Assembly (NCBI GenBank): GCA_045863555.1
Contig: BTUU01000007.1
Span: 1-64,000 of the forward strand
From: JACRLV01 sp045863555
GTDB taxonomy: Bacteria > Planctomycetota > Phycisphaerae > UBA1845 > Fen-1342
Length of the DNA: 64,000 bases
Direction: 5' to 3'
The translations under genes were made by a program, and so were the position numbers. Under the pieces are notes generated by a model. That model saw nothing but the letters and a program-made list of their open reading frames with translations, did no database searches and had not been told where the DNA came from. Shown in pieces: positions 29,138-38,025 of the stretch. Position 1 is the first letter of the stretch. Every line of letters begins with the position of its first letter.

Positions 29138-32086
29138 TCAGCGCGGACCGGTCGTCGTCGCCGCCGGCACTGCCGGGGCGGCAGGCTCCGCGGGCGCGGC
29201 CGGGGTCGCGGGCTGGGCGCCGGTCGCAGCGGGCACCGGCGCGACGGACGGGGCCGGCGCGACGGCGGGAACCGGTGTCGCGGGAGCGGCCGCGGCGATC
29301 GGTTCGATATCGACGAGTTCGGCCGGCATGGGGCTCATCTCGACGAACTCAACCGGCGTCGTCTCGCTGCAGGCGGACGCTTCAGCGGCGAGGACGGTTT
29401 CGAGTTCGTTCGCCAGTTCGTCGAGCTGCTCGCTCGACGACTCGGACTGGCTGCGGCGGCGCTCGAGTTCGCGGGCGCGCTTTTCCAGCTCGCGCATCTG
29501 CTTCTGAAGCTCGCGGGCCTGATTACGGAGCTGCTCGGCCTGCGACTTGCGCTCTTCGGTCGAGAGTCCTTCGACGGCGGATTCCATCATCTCGGCGGCC
29601 GTTTCGGTCAGCGATTCGGCGCGGGCCTCAAGTTCTTCGGCGGACCGGCTCATCGCCTCCGCATCGCGTTCCAGTGCTTCGGCCGCCGAGCGCTGCTCGT
29701 CGGTGCGGCGGCGGGCCGTTTCGAGGAGGTTGCGAATCTGGGCGCGGCCCGCTTCCTCCGCCGCGAGTGCGCGAAGCTGCTCGACGCGCGCCTTGGAGGC
29801 TTTTTCCAGTTTTCCCTGGGCGAGCGAACGCTCCAGCGCGGCGAGCGAGCGGGCGGCCTGATCGCGATTTCCGCGGGCCGCGGCCGCAAGTTCGGCGGCG
29901 GCGAGCGGGTTTGACGGGACCATCGCGCCGCGGCTGGGATGGACGCCGTCGATGATCTTGAGGAACGCCTCGATCACGCGGTGCTGGGCCTCAGTGCCGT
30001 GGACGGTGATCGAATTTCCGTTACGCGAGACGGGAATCGGCACGTCGTCGCGAACCATCAACTGGAAGAACGCGTCGGCCTTGCCCTCGGGCAGTTCGTA
30101 CGCGCGAATGATCTGATTCCCCGCGACTTCCGGGGCACTCGGCGCTGCTGGCGCGGTCATTCCGCCGCTCCCACCTCGACCGCCAGCGCGCGGCGCCATA
30201 CCACCGGTCATTCCTCCGCCCATGCCGCCCGCGCGGGGCTGGACCGGGCGGAAGCCCGGCGTGGGCACAGGCGGCGCACCGGGAGGGGCGACGTTCTGCG
30301 AGGGCTGGCCGGGCATAGCGGGTCCGCCGCCGAAGAGGCCCATCGCACCGCCGGGCGGGGTCGGCGTCGGCATGCCGCCGCGAAGCTGCGCAAGCTGCTC
30401 GGAGATCATCCTGATCTGCTGCTCCAACGCGGCCAGACGGCGGTCGAGATCATCATCACGGCGGGCGCGCGGCGCCTGTCCCCGCGTGGTCGAACGTGCA
30501 CCACCCCCACCCAGCGTGTAGAAGGACCGTGTGGTTTCCGCCTCTTCCGCGTCGCCGTCCTCCTCGTCTTCCACGGGCGTGGCGGCGCGGAAGCGGACAT
30601 GGACCTTTTCGTCGTCGGTACGCGGGGCCGCCGTCGCCGCCCCACCGCCGGCGGCCTGTGAGAAGGCGGGCGTCGCGAGCCAGCCGAGGCCTACCACCGC
30701 CGCCGCCATCAGGAATCCTGTGATCGACGTACGCGGTCGAACGCTCCGTGTCATGACCATCGTCAGTCTCCTCGCAAAAGTTCGGGCTCGCGCGCCGGCC
30801 GCCGCCATCCCGCCCACGGGCGTGGGGACTCGGCCGTCGCTGATGTATTGCCGCGCCCGAAGCAGCGCTTCGGCATAGGCGCGGCGGCCCTGCGGCAGAG
30901 TCCAGGTGACCCACGCATCGCAGGAGAGGTCGGCTTCTTCATGTATTCGGCGGCGGACCCACCAGACCAGGGGGTGCCACCAGTAGACGAGCGACGCGAA
31001 TACCTCGAGCCAGGCGACCCAGTGGTCGCGCCGCTTCAGGTGAGCAAGTTCGTGAAAGAGGATCGCCCGCCTTCCGGCCTTGTCGAGTTCGCTCCAAAGG
31101 CCCCGAGGAATCACGAGCACCGGCCGGCGGCCCGCCCAGATGAGCGGGGACACGCGGGCGTCGGTCAGCAATGTGTGCGGCACGGCGGTCAGACCGATCG
31201 TTCTCGCGGCGGAGACGACCATGGCCTGAACATGAGGCGGCGCGGCGACTGCGTGACGCATGCGCTTTCGGAATGACGCGGCGCGGAAAAGGTAGAGCCC
31301 GGCGATGGTTCCGATGCCAGCTAGCCAGAGCGGAAGCGGGATCATGGGGAGCGTCGCAATGGCGATCATCAGGCCGATGGCGGTATCACACACGGTCGCG
31401 AGCCAGGCGTATACGCGATCCGGCGTGAGCACGACCTGTGGCGAGTCGGCGTTCGGCGCCGCCGTCAGGCCCTCCTTCGCATCCCCGATGGGTGAAGCGG
31501 CTACGGGCGGCGTGGGGACAACGGCGGCTGACTCGCCCGGTTGCGAGAGACGCGACGACGTCTGCTCAGTCGCGCCGGCCGTCACGGAGTCATCCGCCGC
31601 GGAAGAATCGGAATCCGCGAACGCCGTTTCCACTTCCGTTGACGCATCAATCGTGGGGCGAGTATTTGGCGAGCGAGCATTCATTTCGGCCGGTGCGGCA
31701 TTCCAGGGCAGGCGAACGTCCCCCGCGAGTTCGGACGACGAGTACACGGCCGACAGGTCGGCAATTGGTTCGCGAGGTCCGACGGCGGCCGGACTCTCTG
31801 CCACTTTGTCGCCGGCAGTCGAACCGGGGCCAACTGCGCCGTCGCCTTTGACGAAAGACTCGATAGAGGATTTTGCGTTTGCGAGCTGTTCGGCAACGCG
31901 GTCCACCGGGGCCGCCGGGAGCAAAACGGGAATAAACAGGGACAACAGCGTCGCCAACCAGAGGGAGTGCCGCGTCGCCGGCCGGAGAGGAAACAGGCGG
32001 GAGAGGATCGCGACGCCGAAGGTGATCGGCAGGACCGCGAGGGCCGAGATCCAGACGGCAGAGAGATCGATGAAAGCCAAACTCAT
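29138..32086 (-). CDS. BlaR1-like M56 metallopeptidase with novel C-terminal region
   Basis: 982 residues; GAGGAAG precedes ATG 32086. BlaR1/MecR1-type membrane helices surround the M56 zinc site HELAHLKRRDHW, followed by YWWHPLVWWVRRRIHEEADLSCDAWV, as in genuine sensors. A helix (ITGFLMAAAVVGLGWLATPAFSQ) leads to the outside. No penicillin-binding sensor domain is seen. Instead there is a short coiled coil (RRLAALEQQIRMISEQLAQLRGG), a Gly/Pro-rich linker, a secretin-N/NolW-like strand-helix (NSITVHGTEAQHRVIEAFL), a long Glu/Arg coiled coil and a Pro/Ala tail. It should sense an envelope signal and relieve BlaI repression; the signal is unknown. Confidence 0.85.
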   Translation of the reverse strand: MSLAFIDLSAVWISALAVLPITFGVAILSRLFPLRPATRHSLWLATLLSLFIPVLLPAAPVDRVAEQLANAKSSIESFVKGDGAVGPGSTAGDKVAESPAAVGPREPIADLSAVYSSSELAGDVRLPWNAAPAEMNARSPNTRPTIDASTEVETAFADSDSSAADDSVTAGATEQTSSRLSQPGESAAVVPTPPVAASPIGDAKEGLTAAPNADSPQVVLTPDRVYAWLATVCDTAIGLMIAIATLPMIPLPLWLAGIGTIAGLYLFRAASFRKRMRHAVAAPPHVQAMVVSAARTIGLTAVPHTLLTDARVSPLIWAGRRPVLVIPRGLWSELDKAGRRAILFHELAHLKRRDHWVAWLEVFASLVYWWHPLVWWVRRRIHEEADLSCDAWVTWTLPQGRRAYAEALLRARQYISDGRVPTPVGGMAAAGARARTFARRLTMVMTRSVRPRTSITGFLMAAAVVGLGWLATPAFSQAAGGGAATAAPRTDDEKVHVRFRAATPVEDEEDGDAEEAETTRSFYTLGGGGARSTTRGQAPRARRDDDLDRRLAALEQQIRMISEQLAQLRGGMPTPTPPGGAMGLFGGGPAMPGQPSQNVAPPGAPPVPTPGFRPVQPRAGGMGGGMTGGMAPRAGGRGGSGGMTAPAAPSAPEVAGNQIIRAYELPEGKADAFFQLMVRDDVPIPVSRNGNSITVHGTEAQHRVIEAFLKIIDGVHPSRGAMVPSNPLAAAELAAAARGNRDQAARSLAALERSLAQGKLEKASKARVEQLRALAAEEAGRAQIRNLLETARRRTDEQRSAAEALERDAEAMSRSAEELEARAESLTETAAEMMESAVEGLSTEERKSQAEQLRNQARELQKQMRELEKRARELERRRSQSESSSEQLDELANELETVLAAEASACSETTPVEFVEMSPMPAELVDIEPIAAAAPATPVPAVAPAPSVAPVPAATGAQPATPAAPAEPAAPAVPAATTTGPR

Positions 32087-32162
32087 TTCGACTTCCTCGG
32101 ACGCCCGAACTACCGGCTGACGCCGATCCCGATGGAACCAGGACTGCGAGGCGAATGCGGAC

Positions 32163-32555
32163 TCATGCCTGCTGACCGCCGTCGAGCCGCTCGATCAATT
32201 TCTGGAGCGCCTCGATGTCGTCCGCGCTGAGCCGCTCCGACCGCACCAATTGCAGCACGAGTGGTCCGGCCGCACCGTCGTACACCTCTTCGAGCAGCGA
32301 CCGCAAACGGCTGCGGCCGATGCGCTCGCGTGAAACTTTGTGCCGGTACCGGAACGCGAGTCCGGACTTGTCGGACTGGACGAATCCCTTCTGTTCCAGA
32401 CGGGTGAGGAACGTCTGGACTGTCGTATATGCGAGGTTTCGGCCGCGTTTCTGAAGACGGGCGAGCACCTCTCGGACCGTTCCGGGGCCCTCGTCCCAGA
32501 GCGCCTTCATGACCTCAAGCTCGGCGGACCCCAACTCGTATTCGGAAGCGGACAT
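32163..32555 (-). CDS. BlaI/MecI/CopY-family repressor
   Basis: 130 residues. A winged-helix N-terminus (LGSAELEVMKALWDEGPGTVREVLARL, NLAYTTVQTFLTRLEQKGFV) followed by the FRYRHKVSRERIGRSRLRSLLEEVYDG dimer region is typical of BlaI. In this family the M56 partner triggers cleavage of the repressor. The gene is 76 bp upstream of the M56 gene and carries two operator-like palindromes in its own promoter, so it is likely autoregulated and may control the whole leftward cluster. Confidence 0.94.
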   Translation of the reverse strand: MSASEYELGSAELEVMKALWDEGPGTVREVLARLQKRGRNLAYTTVQTFLTRLEQKGFVQSDKSGLAFRYRHKVSRERIGRSRLRSLLEEVYDGAAGPLVLQLVRSERLSADDIEALQKLIERLDGGQQA

Positions 32556-32602
32556 CGACTATTCCCGGCCCGGCCGCGCGGCCCCGTTCCAGCGAGGGGC
32601 CT

Positions 32603-32620
32603 CTACTACGGCTGTCGGAG
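32603..32620. promoter_or_regulatory. putative BlaI operator 1
   Basis: ctactacggctgtcggag; shares CTACTACnnnTGTCGGAG with operator 2. It covers the predicted transcription start of the leftward promoter. Confidence 0.65.
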
Positions 32621-32622
32621 GT

Positions 32623-32651
32623 AGCCTACTACATGTGTCGGAGAGTTTCAA
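32623..32651 (-). promoter_or_regulatory. blaI promoter (-35 TTGAAA, 17 bp, -10 TAGGCT)
   Basis: Read on the minus strand, TTGAAA (32651-32646) and TAGGCT (32628-32623) are separated by 17 bp, close to the sigma-70 consensus. Operator 2 fills the spacer and operator 1 lies just downstream of the -10, the classic arrangement for repression. Confidence 0.6.
32626..32643. promoter_or_regulatory. putative BlaI operator 2
   Basis: ctactacatgtgtcggag, an imperfect palindrome with core ACAnnTGT as expected for BlaI/MecI sites. It starts 23 bp from operator 1, about two helical turns, so both sites face the same side of the helix. Confidence 0.7.
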
Positions 32652-32803
32652 GACGATTTTCGGGATTGCGCTTGTTTTTTCTTCGCGGGGACGAAACTGC
32701 GCCGGTGCAGCTTGACTCGGGTAGGCGGATTTCAGAAGATGGGCGGTGGCACCGCGGCGGGCAAGTATCGCGCCTGCCGCTACTTGGGAAAGGAGACTAC
32801 CTC

Positions 32804-34174
32804 ATGATCAACGCTCGAATCCCCTTCTGCCTCGGCGCGCTGGCCGCGTACGCAGCCGCCCAGACCCCGGCTACCGTGGTCGCCAAGGTCGGCGACGCGG
32901 TGGGAAATTCGACCATCAGCACTCTGAACGCCCCGTTCACGAACGGCCTGGGTCAGGTCGGCTTCGTCGCCGCCCTGGCGGACAGCACTCGCATCGTGTG
33001 GATCGGAAACGGGCCGGTTTTCAACAGCGCCGACGCCCTGCCCGACGTGCTCACGGGGGGTGAGGGCACGATGGGCATCAGCGACGCCGGCGGGTTCGTC
33101 TACAGCCCGAGTTTCAATGGGAATGACGCGGTTTACACGCACCTGGGACTGCTGCTGGCGGACGGCGACCCCGCGCCGGGGATGCCTGGAATGTTCAGTT
33201 CGTTCAACAGCCGGCCGACCATGACGCCGGACGGTACAGCGAACTGGGTCGGCGGCTGGTCCGCGACGGCGGGCGGTTCGACGGTGGGTCGGATTTTCTA
33301 CAGCGCCGCCGGTTCGAACCCTGCGAACACGACGATTCTTCTGAAGACAGGCGACATCGTCGACGGTTTCCCCATCGGTACGAGCGGGATCGGTTTCGGA
33401 TACGACGTCGCCGACAATAATCTGCACCGGATCCACGCGCTGATCCTCAGCACCGGCTCGACGAACAACGATGACTGCATCTGGGTGGACGGCGCGGTTG
33501 TCGCCCGCGAGCTCTCGCCGACGGGCCAGGGCGACAACTGGGACAACTTCACGTCGATGGGCATCAACAACAACGGCGACTATGTATTCACCGGCGATAC
33601 GGACGGCAACATCGGCACCGATGCGTTCATCGCGTACAACGGCCAGATCGTCCTCCGCGAAACGGATGCCGTCGGCGGCACGCAGCTTGCCGGAACTTGC
33701 CGGTGGATCAGTATCAGCAATAACGGAAAGGTCGCGTTCATCCACGACTCGGCCGCGGGCGAGGCGCTTTTCTACGGAGACGCGACCGACCTCGCGAACG
33801 CGACGCTGGTCGCCGCGGTGGGTGCGAGCCTCGACACGAACGGCGATTCAATCGGCGACGAAACGCTGACCGACTTCGAAGCGTCCGGAACCATCGGCCC
33901 CGGACTGAGCATCGGCGATGATGAAATGGTGTACGTCGAAGTCGAGCTGAACGACGGCACGACGGCGCGCGAAGCGATCATCGGGTTCGATGTGGGAACG
34001 ACGCCGCCCTGCCGCGGTGATCTCGACGGCGACGGCGACGTCGACATCGCGGACCTTGCGATTCTGCTCAGCGGGTTCGGCGGCATCGGCCCCGTGGGCG
34101 ACTTCGACGCGGACGGCGACGTGGATATCTCCGATCTCGCAATCCTGCTGTCCGCGTTTGGGACGGTCTGCTGA
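32804..34174 (+). CDS. secreted protein with dockerin-like C-terminal repeats
   Basis: 456 residues. The start is ATG 32804 after GGGAAAGGAG; a longer in-frame reading from 32633 would read through the operator region. Signal peptide RIPFCLGALAAYAAAQ. The body is a beta-rich repeat with segments like GLGQVGFVAALADSTRIVWIGNG and YDVADNNLHRIHALI, similar to planctomycete secreted proteins of unknown role. The C-terminus has two EF-hand-like dockerin units, GDLDGDGDVDIADLAILL and GDFDADGDVDISDLAILL, with calcium-binding Asp spacing. These tails probably act in cell-surface sorting or attachment. Confidence 0.75.
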   Translation: MINARIPFCLGALAAYAAAQTPATVVAKVGDAVGNSTISTLNAPFTNGLGQVGFVAALADSTRIVWIGNGPVFNSADALPDVLTGGEGTMGISDAGGFVYSPSFNGNDAVYTHLGLLLADGDPAPGMPGMFSSFNSRPTMTPDGTANWVGGWSATAGGSTVGRIFYSAAGSNPANTTILLKTGDIVDGFPIGTSGIGFGYDVADNNLHRIHALILSTGSTNNDDCIWVDGAVVARELSPTGQGDNWDNFTSMGINNNGDYVFTGDTDGNIGTDAFIAYNGQIVLRETDAVGGTQLAGTCRWISISNNGKVAFIHDSAAGEALFYGDATDLANATLVAAVGASLDTNGDSIGDETLTDFEASGTIGPGLSIGDDEMVYVEVELNDGTTAREAIIGFDVGTTPPCRGDLDGDGDVDIADLAILLSGFGGIGPVGDFDADGDVDISDLAILLSAFGTVC

Positions 34175-34459
34175 CGGACGGGCGTCGGCCGGCCCCACCG
34201 CTGATCAGGCACGAACACCATGCGGCGGCACAGAATCCAGCGATTCTGCGCCGCCACAGTTTTCCGCCGTGAAGCGCCCGAACCACCCCCTGCCGAGCCT
34301 TTCCTCCCGCCGCCGCCGCTGACGGATGTCCGTCCCACCTGCTCGCACCCGCGGATGAATTAGACTGTTTGCGGTAGTGTTTTTTGTCCGTCCGGCGGTA
34401 TCATCCTTTGCACGCCTTCCGGAATGGGCGTTCGGGCATTCAACGTGGGGAGACAATCG
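34175..34459. other. intergenic region with terminator
   Basis: Contains the terminator at 34224-34264 and an AT-richer stretch near 34358-34386 (ttagactg, tttttt) likely to hold the promoter of the next gene. No gene seen. Confidence 0.4.
34224..34264 (+). terminator. Rho-independent terminator
   Basis: Arms ggcggcacagaatc (34224-34237) and gattctgcgccgcc (34242-34255) pair over 14 bp with one mismatch around a 4-nt loop, followed by acagtttt. It ends the dockerin-protein transcript. Confidence 0.75.
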
Positions 34460-34750
34460 ATGGCTCAGAAGAAAGTGATCAACATCGTCAGCGTGCAGCT
34501 TCCGCCGCAATCCAAGCAGGAACTCGACAGCGTCTGCGACGAGCGCGGAATGACGATCAAGTCGCTGCTCGGCCGGCTCATCGGCTGGTTCGTCGTGCTC
34601 GATCGAACGGAGCAGGCGATCGTCCTCGGGCAGGTCGAGGTGGAGGACATGCAGTCGCTCGCCCACCTGGTGATCTCGCGGAATGCGAGCGCTGCGGGCG
34701 GGGCGGCCGCGGCGGCGGTAAAGAAGTCGCGCGCCCGCGCGGAAAAATAG
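34460..34750 (+). CDS. small ribbon-helix-helix-like protein
   Basis: 96 residues. ATG 34460 is preceded by GGGGAG; an upstream ATG at 34424 is less likely. VINIVSVQLPPQSKQELDSVCDERGMTIKSLLGRLIGWF looks like a beta-strand plus two helices of a ribbon-helix-helix DNA-binding protein. VVLDRTEQAIVLGQVEVEDMQ and an Ala/Lys/Arg tail (KKSRARAEK) follow. It could be a small nucleoid or regulatory protein; this is tentative. It ends 4 bp from the convergent M16 gene. Confidence 0.6.
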   Translation: MAQKKVINIVSVQLPPQSKQELDSVCDERGMTIKSLLGRLIGWFVVLDRTEQAIVLGQVEVEDMQSLAHLVISRNASAAGGAAAAAVKKSRARAEK

Positions 34751-34754
34751 CGGC

Positions 34755-36047
34755 CTAGAGCGTCTCGGGACCGACCGTGCAGACGCAGAGCGAGTCCCGG
34801 CGCAGGCGGCGTGCGTAATTCTCGACGTCGAGCAGGGTCACGCCGAGAATCGCGTCGAGCTTGGCCTGCGTGCCGATCGGCCGGCCGAAGTGGAACAGGT
34901 CGTCGCTCAGGCTGGCCGCACGGGCGCGCGTCAGATCGTCTTCCGTCGTGGCATGGGCGACGATCTGATTGCGTGCCCGCGTGCATTCTTCTTCGGTCAG
35001 ATCCTCGGAGATGCGTTCGAGCTCGCGCAGCAGCGTGTCATACGTTTTTCGGCAGCGTTCCGGGGTCGTGCTGGCGCCGAGGTGGATGACGCCGGCGCCG
35101 CGCGGCTGGTCGTGCCAGGCCCCCACCCAGTAGACGAGGCCCTGCTTCTCGCGGACTTCGGTAAAGAGCCGCGCGCCCATCCCGCCGGACAGCACGCCGA
35201 GCAGGACCTGTTCCACCGCGAATTCACGGCTGCCCCGCGTCGCGCCCGGGAGCGAAATGCCGATGTACTGCTGCTTCAGATCCTTCTCGCGATGCACGCG
35301 CGTGGCCGCCAGCACATGATCGCACATGTCCCGGCCGGAGACCTCATCGCAGCCCAGCCCGGCGAACCGCGTCTCGACACGCTCCGCGATCGCGTCCGCA
35401 TCCACCGGACCCGCGGCGACGACCTGCATCCGGCCCGAGTGGAACGTTCGCGTCCAGTGCTCGCGGACCCGCGCCGGCGTGATCCGCGGGAGCGTATCCG
35501 CCTCGCCGCCGGGGTTGCGGCCGAAGCGCTCGCCGAGGGCGGCCCGCTGCATGGCCAGCTGGAGCAGCGACTGCGGATCGTCCTCGAGGTGTTTCAGCTC
35601 CTCGATCGCGAGGCGGACGGCGACTTCGCACGGCTCCTCCTCGAACTTCGGATGGACCACCATTTCCGCGACCAGGTCGACCACGTCGAGGGTGAACTCG
35701 GGCAGGCAGATCGCGCGGATCAACGTCGACTGCCGGCCGCACGCGCTCGACCACTGGGCGCCGCGGGCATCGAATTCATCGGCGAGCTGCTGGCCGGTAT
35801 AGCGCGCGGTGCCCTTCGCGAGGGTCCGCTCGACGATCCCGCCGATGCCGGTCAGGTCGGCCGGGTCGTCGGCCGTTCCGGAGAGGATGCGGAAGTTGAG
35901 GGCGACGGTCTGGCGGAAGGGAAGGAGGTCGGCGGCGAACTCGATCCCGCCGGGAAGCATGCGGTGGACGCAGTTCCAGTCGGCGAGGACGCGGGGAGCC
36001 GCGGCAGCGCCGCTTTTCGCCCGGACGGTCGTAGTCTGCTTCTTCAT
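34755..36047 (-). CDS. M16-family peptidase homologue, zinc site lost
   Basis: 430 residues. Start ATG 36047 (MKKQTTT) follows GCGAGG. M16 (insulinase/processing-peptidase) features are clear: VALNFRILSGTADDP, GIVERTLAKGTARYTGQQLADEFDARGAQWSSACG, VRLAIEELKHLEDDPQSL, and the C-terminal half with VLLGVLSGGMGARLFTEVREKQGLVYWVGAW. The catalytic HxxEH is replaced by Gly70-Ile-Val-Glu73-Arg74, so both His ligands are missing. It should be inactive unless paired with an active subunit, and no second M16 gene is adjacent. Compare the non-catalytic alpha subunits of known heterodimers. Confidence 0.85.
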   Translation of the reverse strand: MKKQTTTVRAKSGAAAAPRVLADWNCVHRMLPGGIEFAADLLPFRQTVALNFRILSGTADDPADLTGIGGIVERTLAKGTARYTGQQLADEFDARGAQWSSACGRQSTLIRAICLPEFTLDVVDLVAEMVVHPKFEEEPCEVAVRLAIEELKHLEDDPQSLLQLAMQRAALGERFGRNPGGEADTLPRITPARVREHWTRTFHSGRMQVVAAGPVDADAIAERVETRFAGLGCDEVSGRDMCDHVLAATRVHREKDLKQQYIGISLPGATRGSREFAVEQVLLGVLSGGMGARLFTEVREKQGLVYWVGAWHDQPRGAGVIHLGASTTPERCRKTYDTLLRELERISEDLTEEECTRARNQIVAHATTEDDLTRARAASLSDDLFHFGRPIGTQAKLDAILGVTLLDVENYARRLRRDSLCVCTVGPETL

Positions 36048-36098
36048 CCTCGCGTGATACCCGCGGAAACGCACTGCGCCAACCACCCCGCCGCCGCG

Positions 36099-37778
36099 CT
36101 ACACCTTCGTCGCGCGGAGCACTTCATCGGGCGTGGTCTCGCCCTTTCGGACGAGGCGCCAGCCGTCTTCGCTGAGCAGCTTCATGCCGCCGGCCCGGGC
36201 CACGGGCAGCATTTGCGAGGCGGATTTGCGCTGGACGACCATCTCGCGGAGGTCGTCGTTCATGAGGAGCAGTTCGTAGATCGCCTTGCGGCCGGCGAAG
36301 CCCGTGTTGCGGCACTCGCGGCAGCCCTTCCCGCGATAGAGCTTGTCTCCGGCCTTGTAGCCGAAATCTCGCGGGAGCAGCGCCGGATCCTCCGGCATGT
36401 ACGCTTCTTTGCAGACCGGGCAGAGGGTCCGGACGAGTCGCTGGGCCATGACCGCTTCGAGCGAGCTGGAGACCAGGAACGGCTCAACGCCCATGTCGAG
36501 CAGACGCGTCGTCGCGCTGACGGCGTCGTTGGTGTGCAGCGTGCTGAAGACCAGGTGACCCGTCAGCGAGGCGTTAATCGCCGTTTCGGCCGTTTCCTTG
36601 TCTCGAATTTCGCCGACGAGGATGACATCGGGGTCGTGTCGCAGGAAAGCCCGCATGGCGCGGGCGAAATTCAGCCCGATCTTCGGCAGCACCTGCACCT
36701 GGTTTACGCCGTCGAGGTAGTACTCGATCGGGTCTTCGATCGTGAGGATCTTCAACTCGCCGCTGACGATCGTCTTCAGCGCCGCGTAGAGCGTGGTCGT
36801 TTTACCGGAGCCGGTCGGCCCGGTGACCAGCACGATCCCGTGCGGGCGGTTGATGACCTCCATGAACGTGTCGTACGTCTCGCCTTCCATGCCCAGGTCC
36901 GGCAGCGAGAGCTTGACCTTGCCCTTGTCGAGAATACGCAGGCAGACGCCCTCGCCCCAGGCCATCGGGACCACGCTGACACGCAGGTCGATCTCGCGGC
37001 CGTGGACCTTGATCTTGAAACCGCCGTCCTGGGGAAGGCGCTTTTCGGCGATGTTCATGCCGGAGAGGATCTTGATGCGGCTGATGACGGCGTTCTGAAA
37101 GCGGCGGATATCGGGCGGGACGTTCGCCTCGTGGAGCACGCCGTCCACGCGGTAGCGGACGACGAAATCCGTCTCGAACGGCTCGAAGTGGATGTCGCTG
37201 GAGCGCTGGTCGATCGCCTCGATGAGGATCTCGTTCACCAGCTTGATGACCGAGGCTTCCTGCGCCATCTGGATGTCGAGGTCGGACGAGTCGATCTTGG
37301 CCTCGTCGAGAATCTCGATCTCGTCGGCCTCGTTCATCATCTCCGTAAGGACTTCGCCGCCGACGCCGTAGAAGGCCTTGATCATCTTGTGGATGTCGGA
37401 TTTGGTGGCGAGGACGGCCTGGATCTGCATGCCGACGAAGTTGCGGACCTCGTCGAGAGCGTAGATGTTGTGCGGGTCGCTGGTGGCCACGCGGAGGTAC
37501 TTGCCGTTGCGGCTGACCGGCATGATGTTGTACTTGTGGACGATCTTGCTGGGGACGAGCTTGAGCAGCTCGGCGTCGATGTCTTTCTCCGACAGCTCGA
37601 CCAGCGGCATGTGCATCTGCTCGCTGAGCGTGCGGAGGACGTCCTTTTCCGTCACGAGGCCGCTGCGGATGAGCGCCTGATCGAGCCGCTCGGCCGCGGC
37701 GCGGGCGGTAGTGGCGATGTCGTCCAGTTGCTGCTTGGTGAGAAGACCTTTTTCGACCAGTGCTTCGCCGACCGGCAT
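36099..37778 (-). CDS. GspE/PilB-family secretion or pilus assembly ATPase
   Basis: 559 residues from ATG 37778 (MPVGEALVEKGLLTKQQLDD). N-terminal MshEN/GspE-N domains (about 1-150) lead to the RecA-like ATPase with GPTGSGKTTTLYAALK (Walker A), IEDPIEYY, DPDVILVGEIRDKETAETAI (Walker B) and SLTGHLVFSTLHTND (His box). The zinc-binding tetra-Cys motif is CPVC...CREC. It powers polymerisation of pilin-like proteins. No PilC or PilT is adjacent, but prepilin-like genes lie 20 kb away. Confidence 0.93.
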   Translation of the reverse strand: MPVGEALVEKGLLTKQQLDDIATTARAAAERLDQALIRSGLVTEKDVLRTLSEQMHMPLVELSEKDIDAELLKLVPSKIVHKYNIMPVSRNGKYLRVATSDPHNIYALDEVRNFVGMQIQAVLATKSDIHKMIKAFYGVGGEVLTEMMNEADEIEILDEAKIDSSDLDIQMAQEASVIKLVNEILIEAIDQRSSDIHFEPFETDFVVRYRVDGVLHEANVPPDIRRFQNAVISRIKILSGMNIAEKRLPQDGGFKIKVHGREIDLRVSVVPMAWGEGVCLRILDKGKVKLSLPDLGMEGETYDTFMEVINRPHGIVLVTGPTGSGKTTTLYAALKTIVSGELKILTIEDPIEYYLDGVNQVQVLPKIGLNFARAMRAFLRHDPDVILVGEIRDKETAETAINASLTGHLVFSTLHTNDAVSATTRLLDMGVEPFLVSSSLEAVMAQRLVRTLCPVCKEAYMPEDPALLPRDFGYKAGDKLYRGKGCRECRNTGFAGRKAIYELLLMNDDLREMVVQRKSASQMLPVARAGGMKLLSEDGWRLVRKGETTPDEVLRATKV

Positions 37779-38025
37779 GTTCCCTGACCTCGCTTCAAAT
37801 CCCGGAACGCGACGCAACCCTTTGCAAGATAGCAGGTTGCGCATGTCCGCGGACATGGCGTTCCGTGCCGACAGAAGATCACTCGACGTGTTATACACGG
37901 TCGGGAGCGCTTTGGGTGCAGCGGTGAGCGGGTTTTGGGGATGGCATCGCCCCCGGGTGGCTGAGCGCTGCGGACAAGGCAGAAATTCTGTTTCGCTCCG
38001 GCGGAGATCGGGATATTCTGCTTGT

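Noticed and set aside
33300..33330. ggttcgaacc as a tRNA T-arm
   Set aside because: It lies inside a coding sequence and no cloverleaf could be built around it.
34890..37787. 965-residue plus-strand open frame
   Set aside because: Antisense of the M16 homologue and the GspE ATPase, both of which have strong family motifs.
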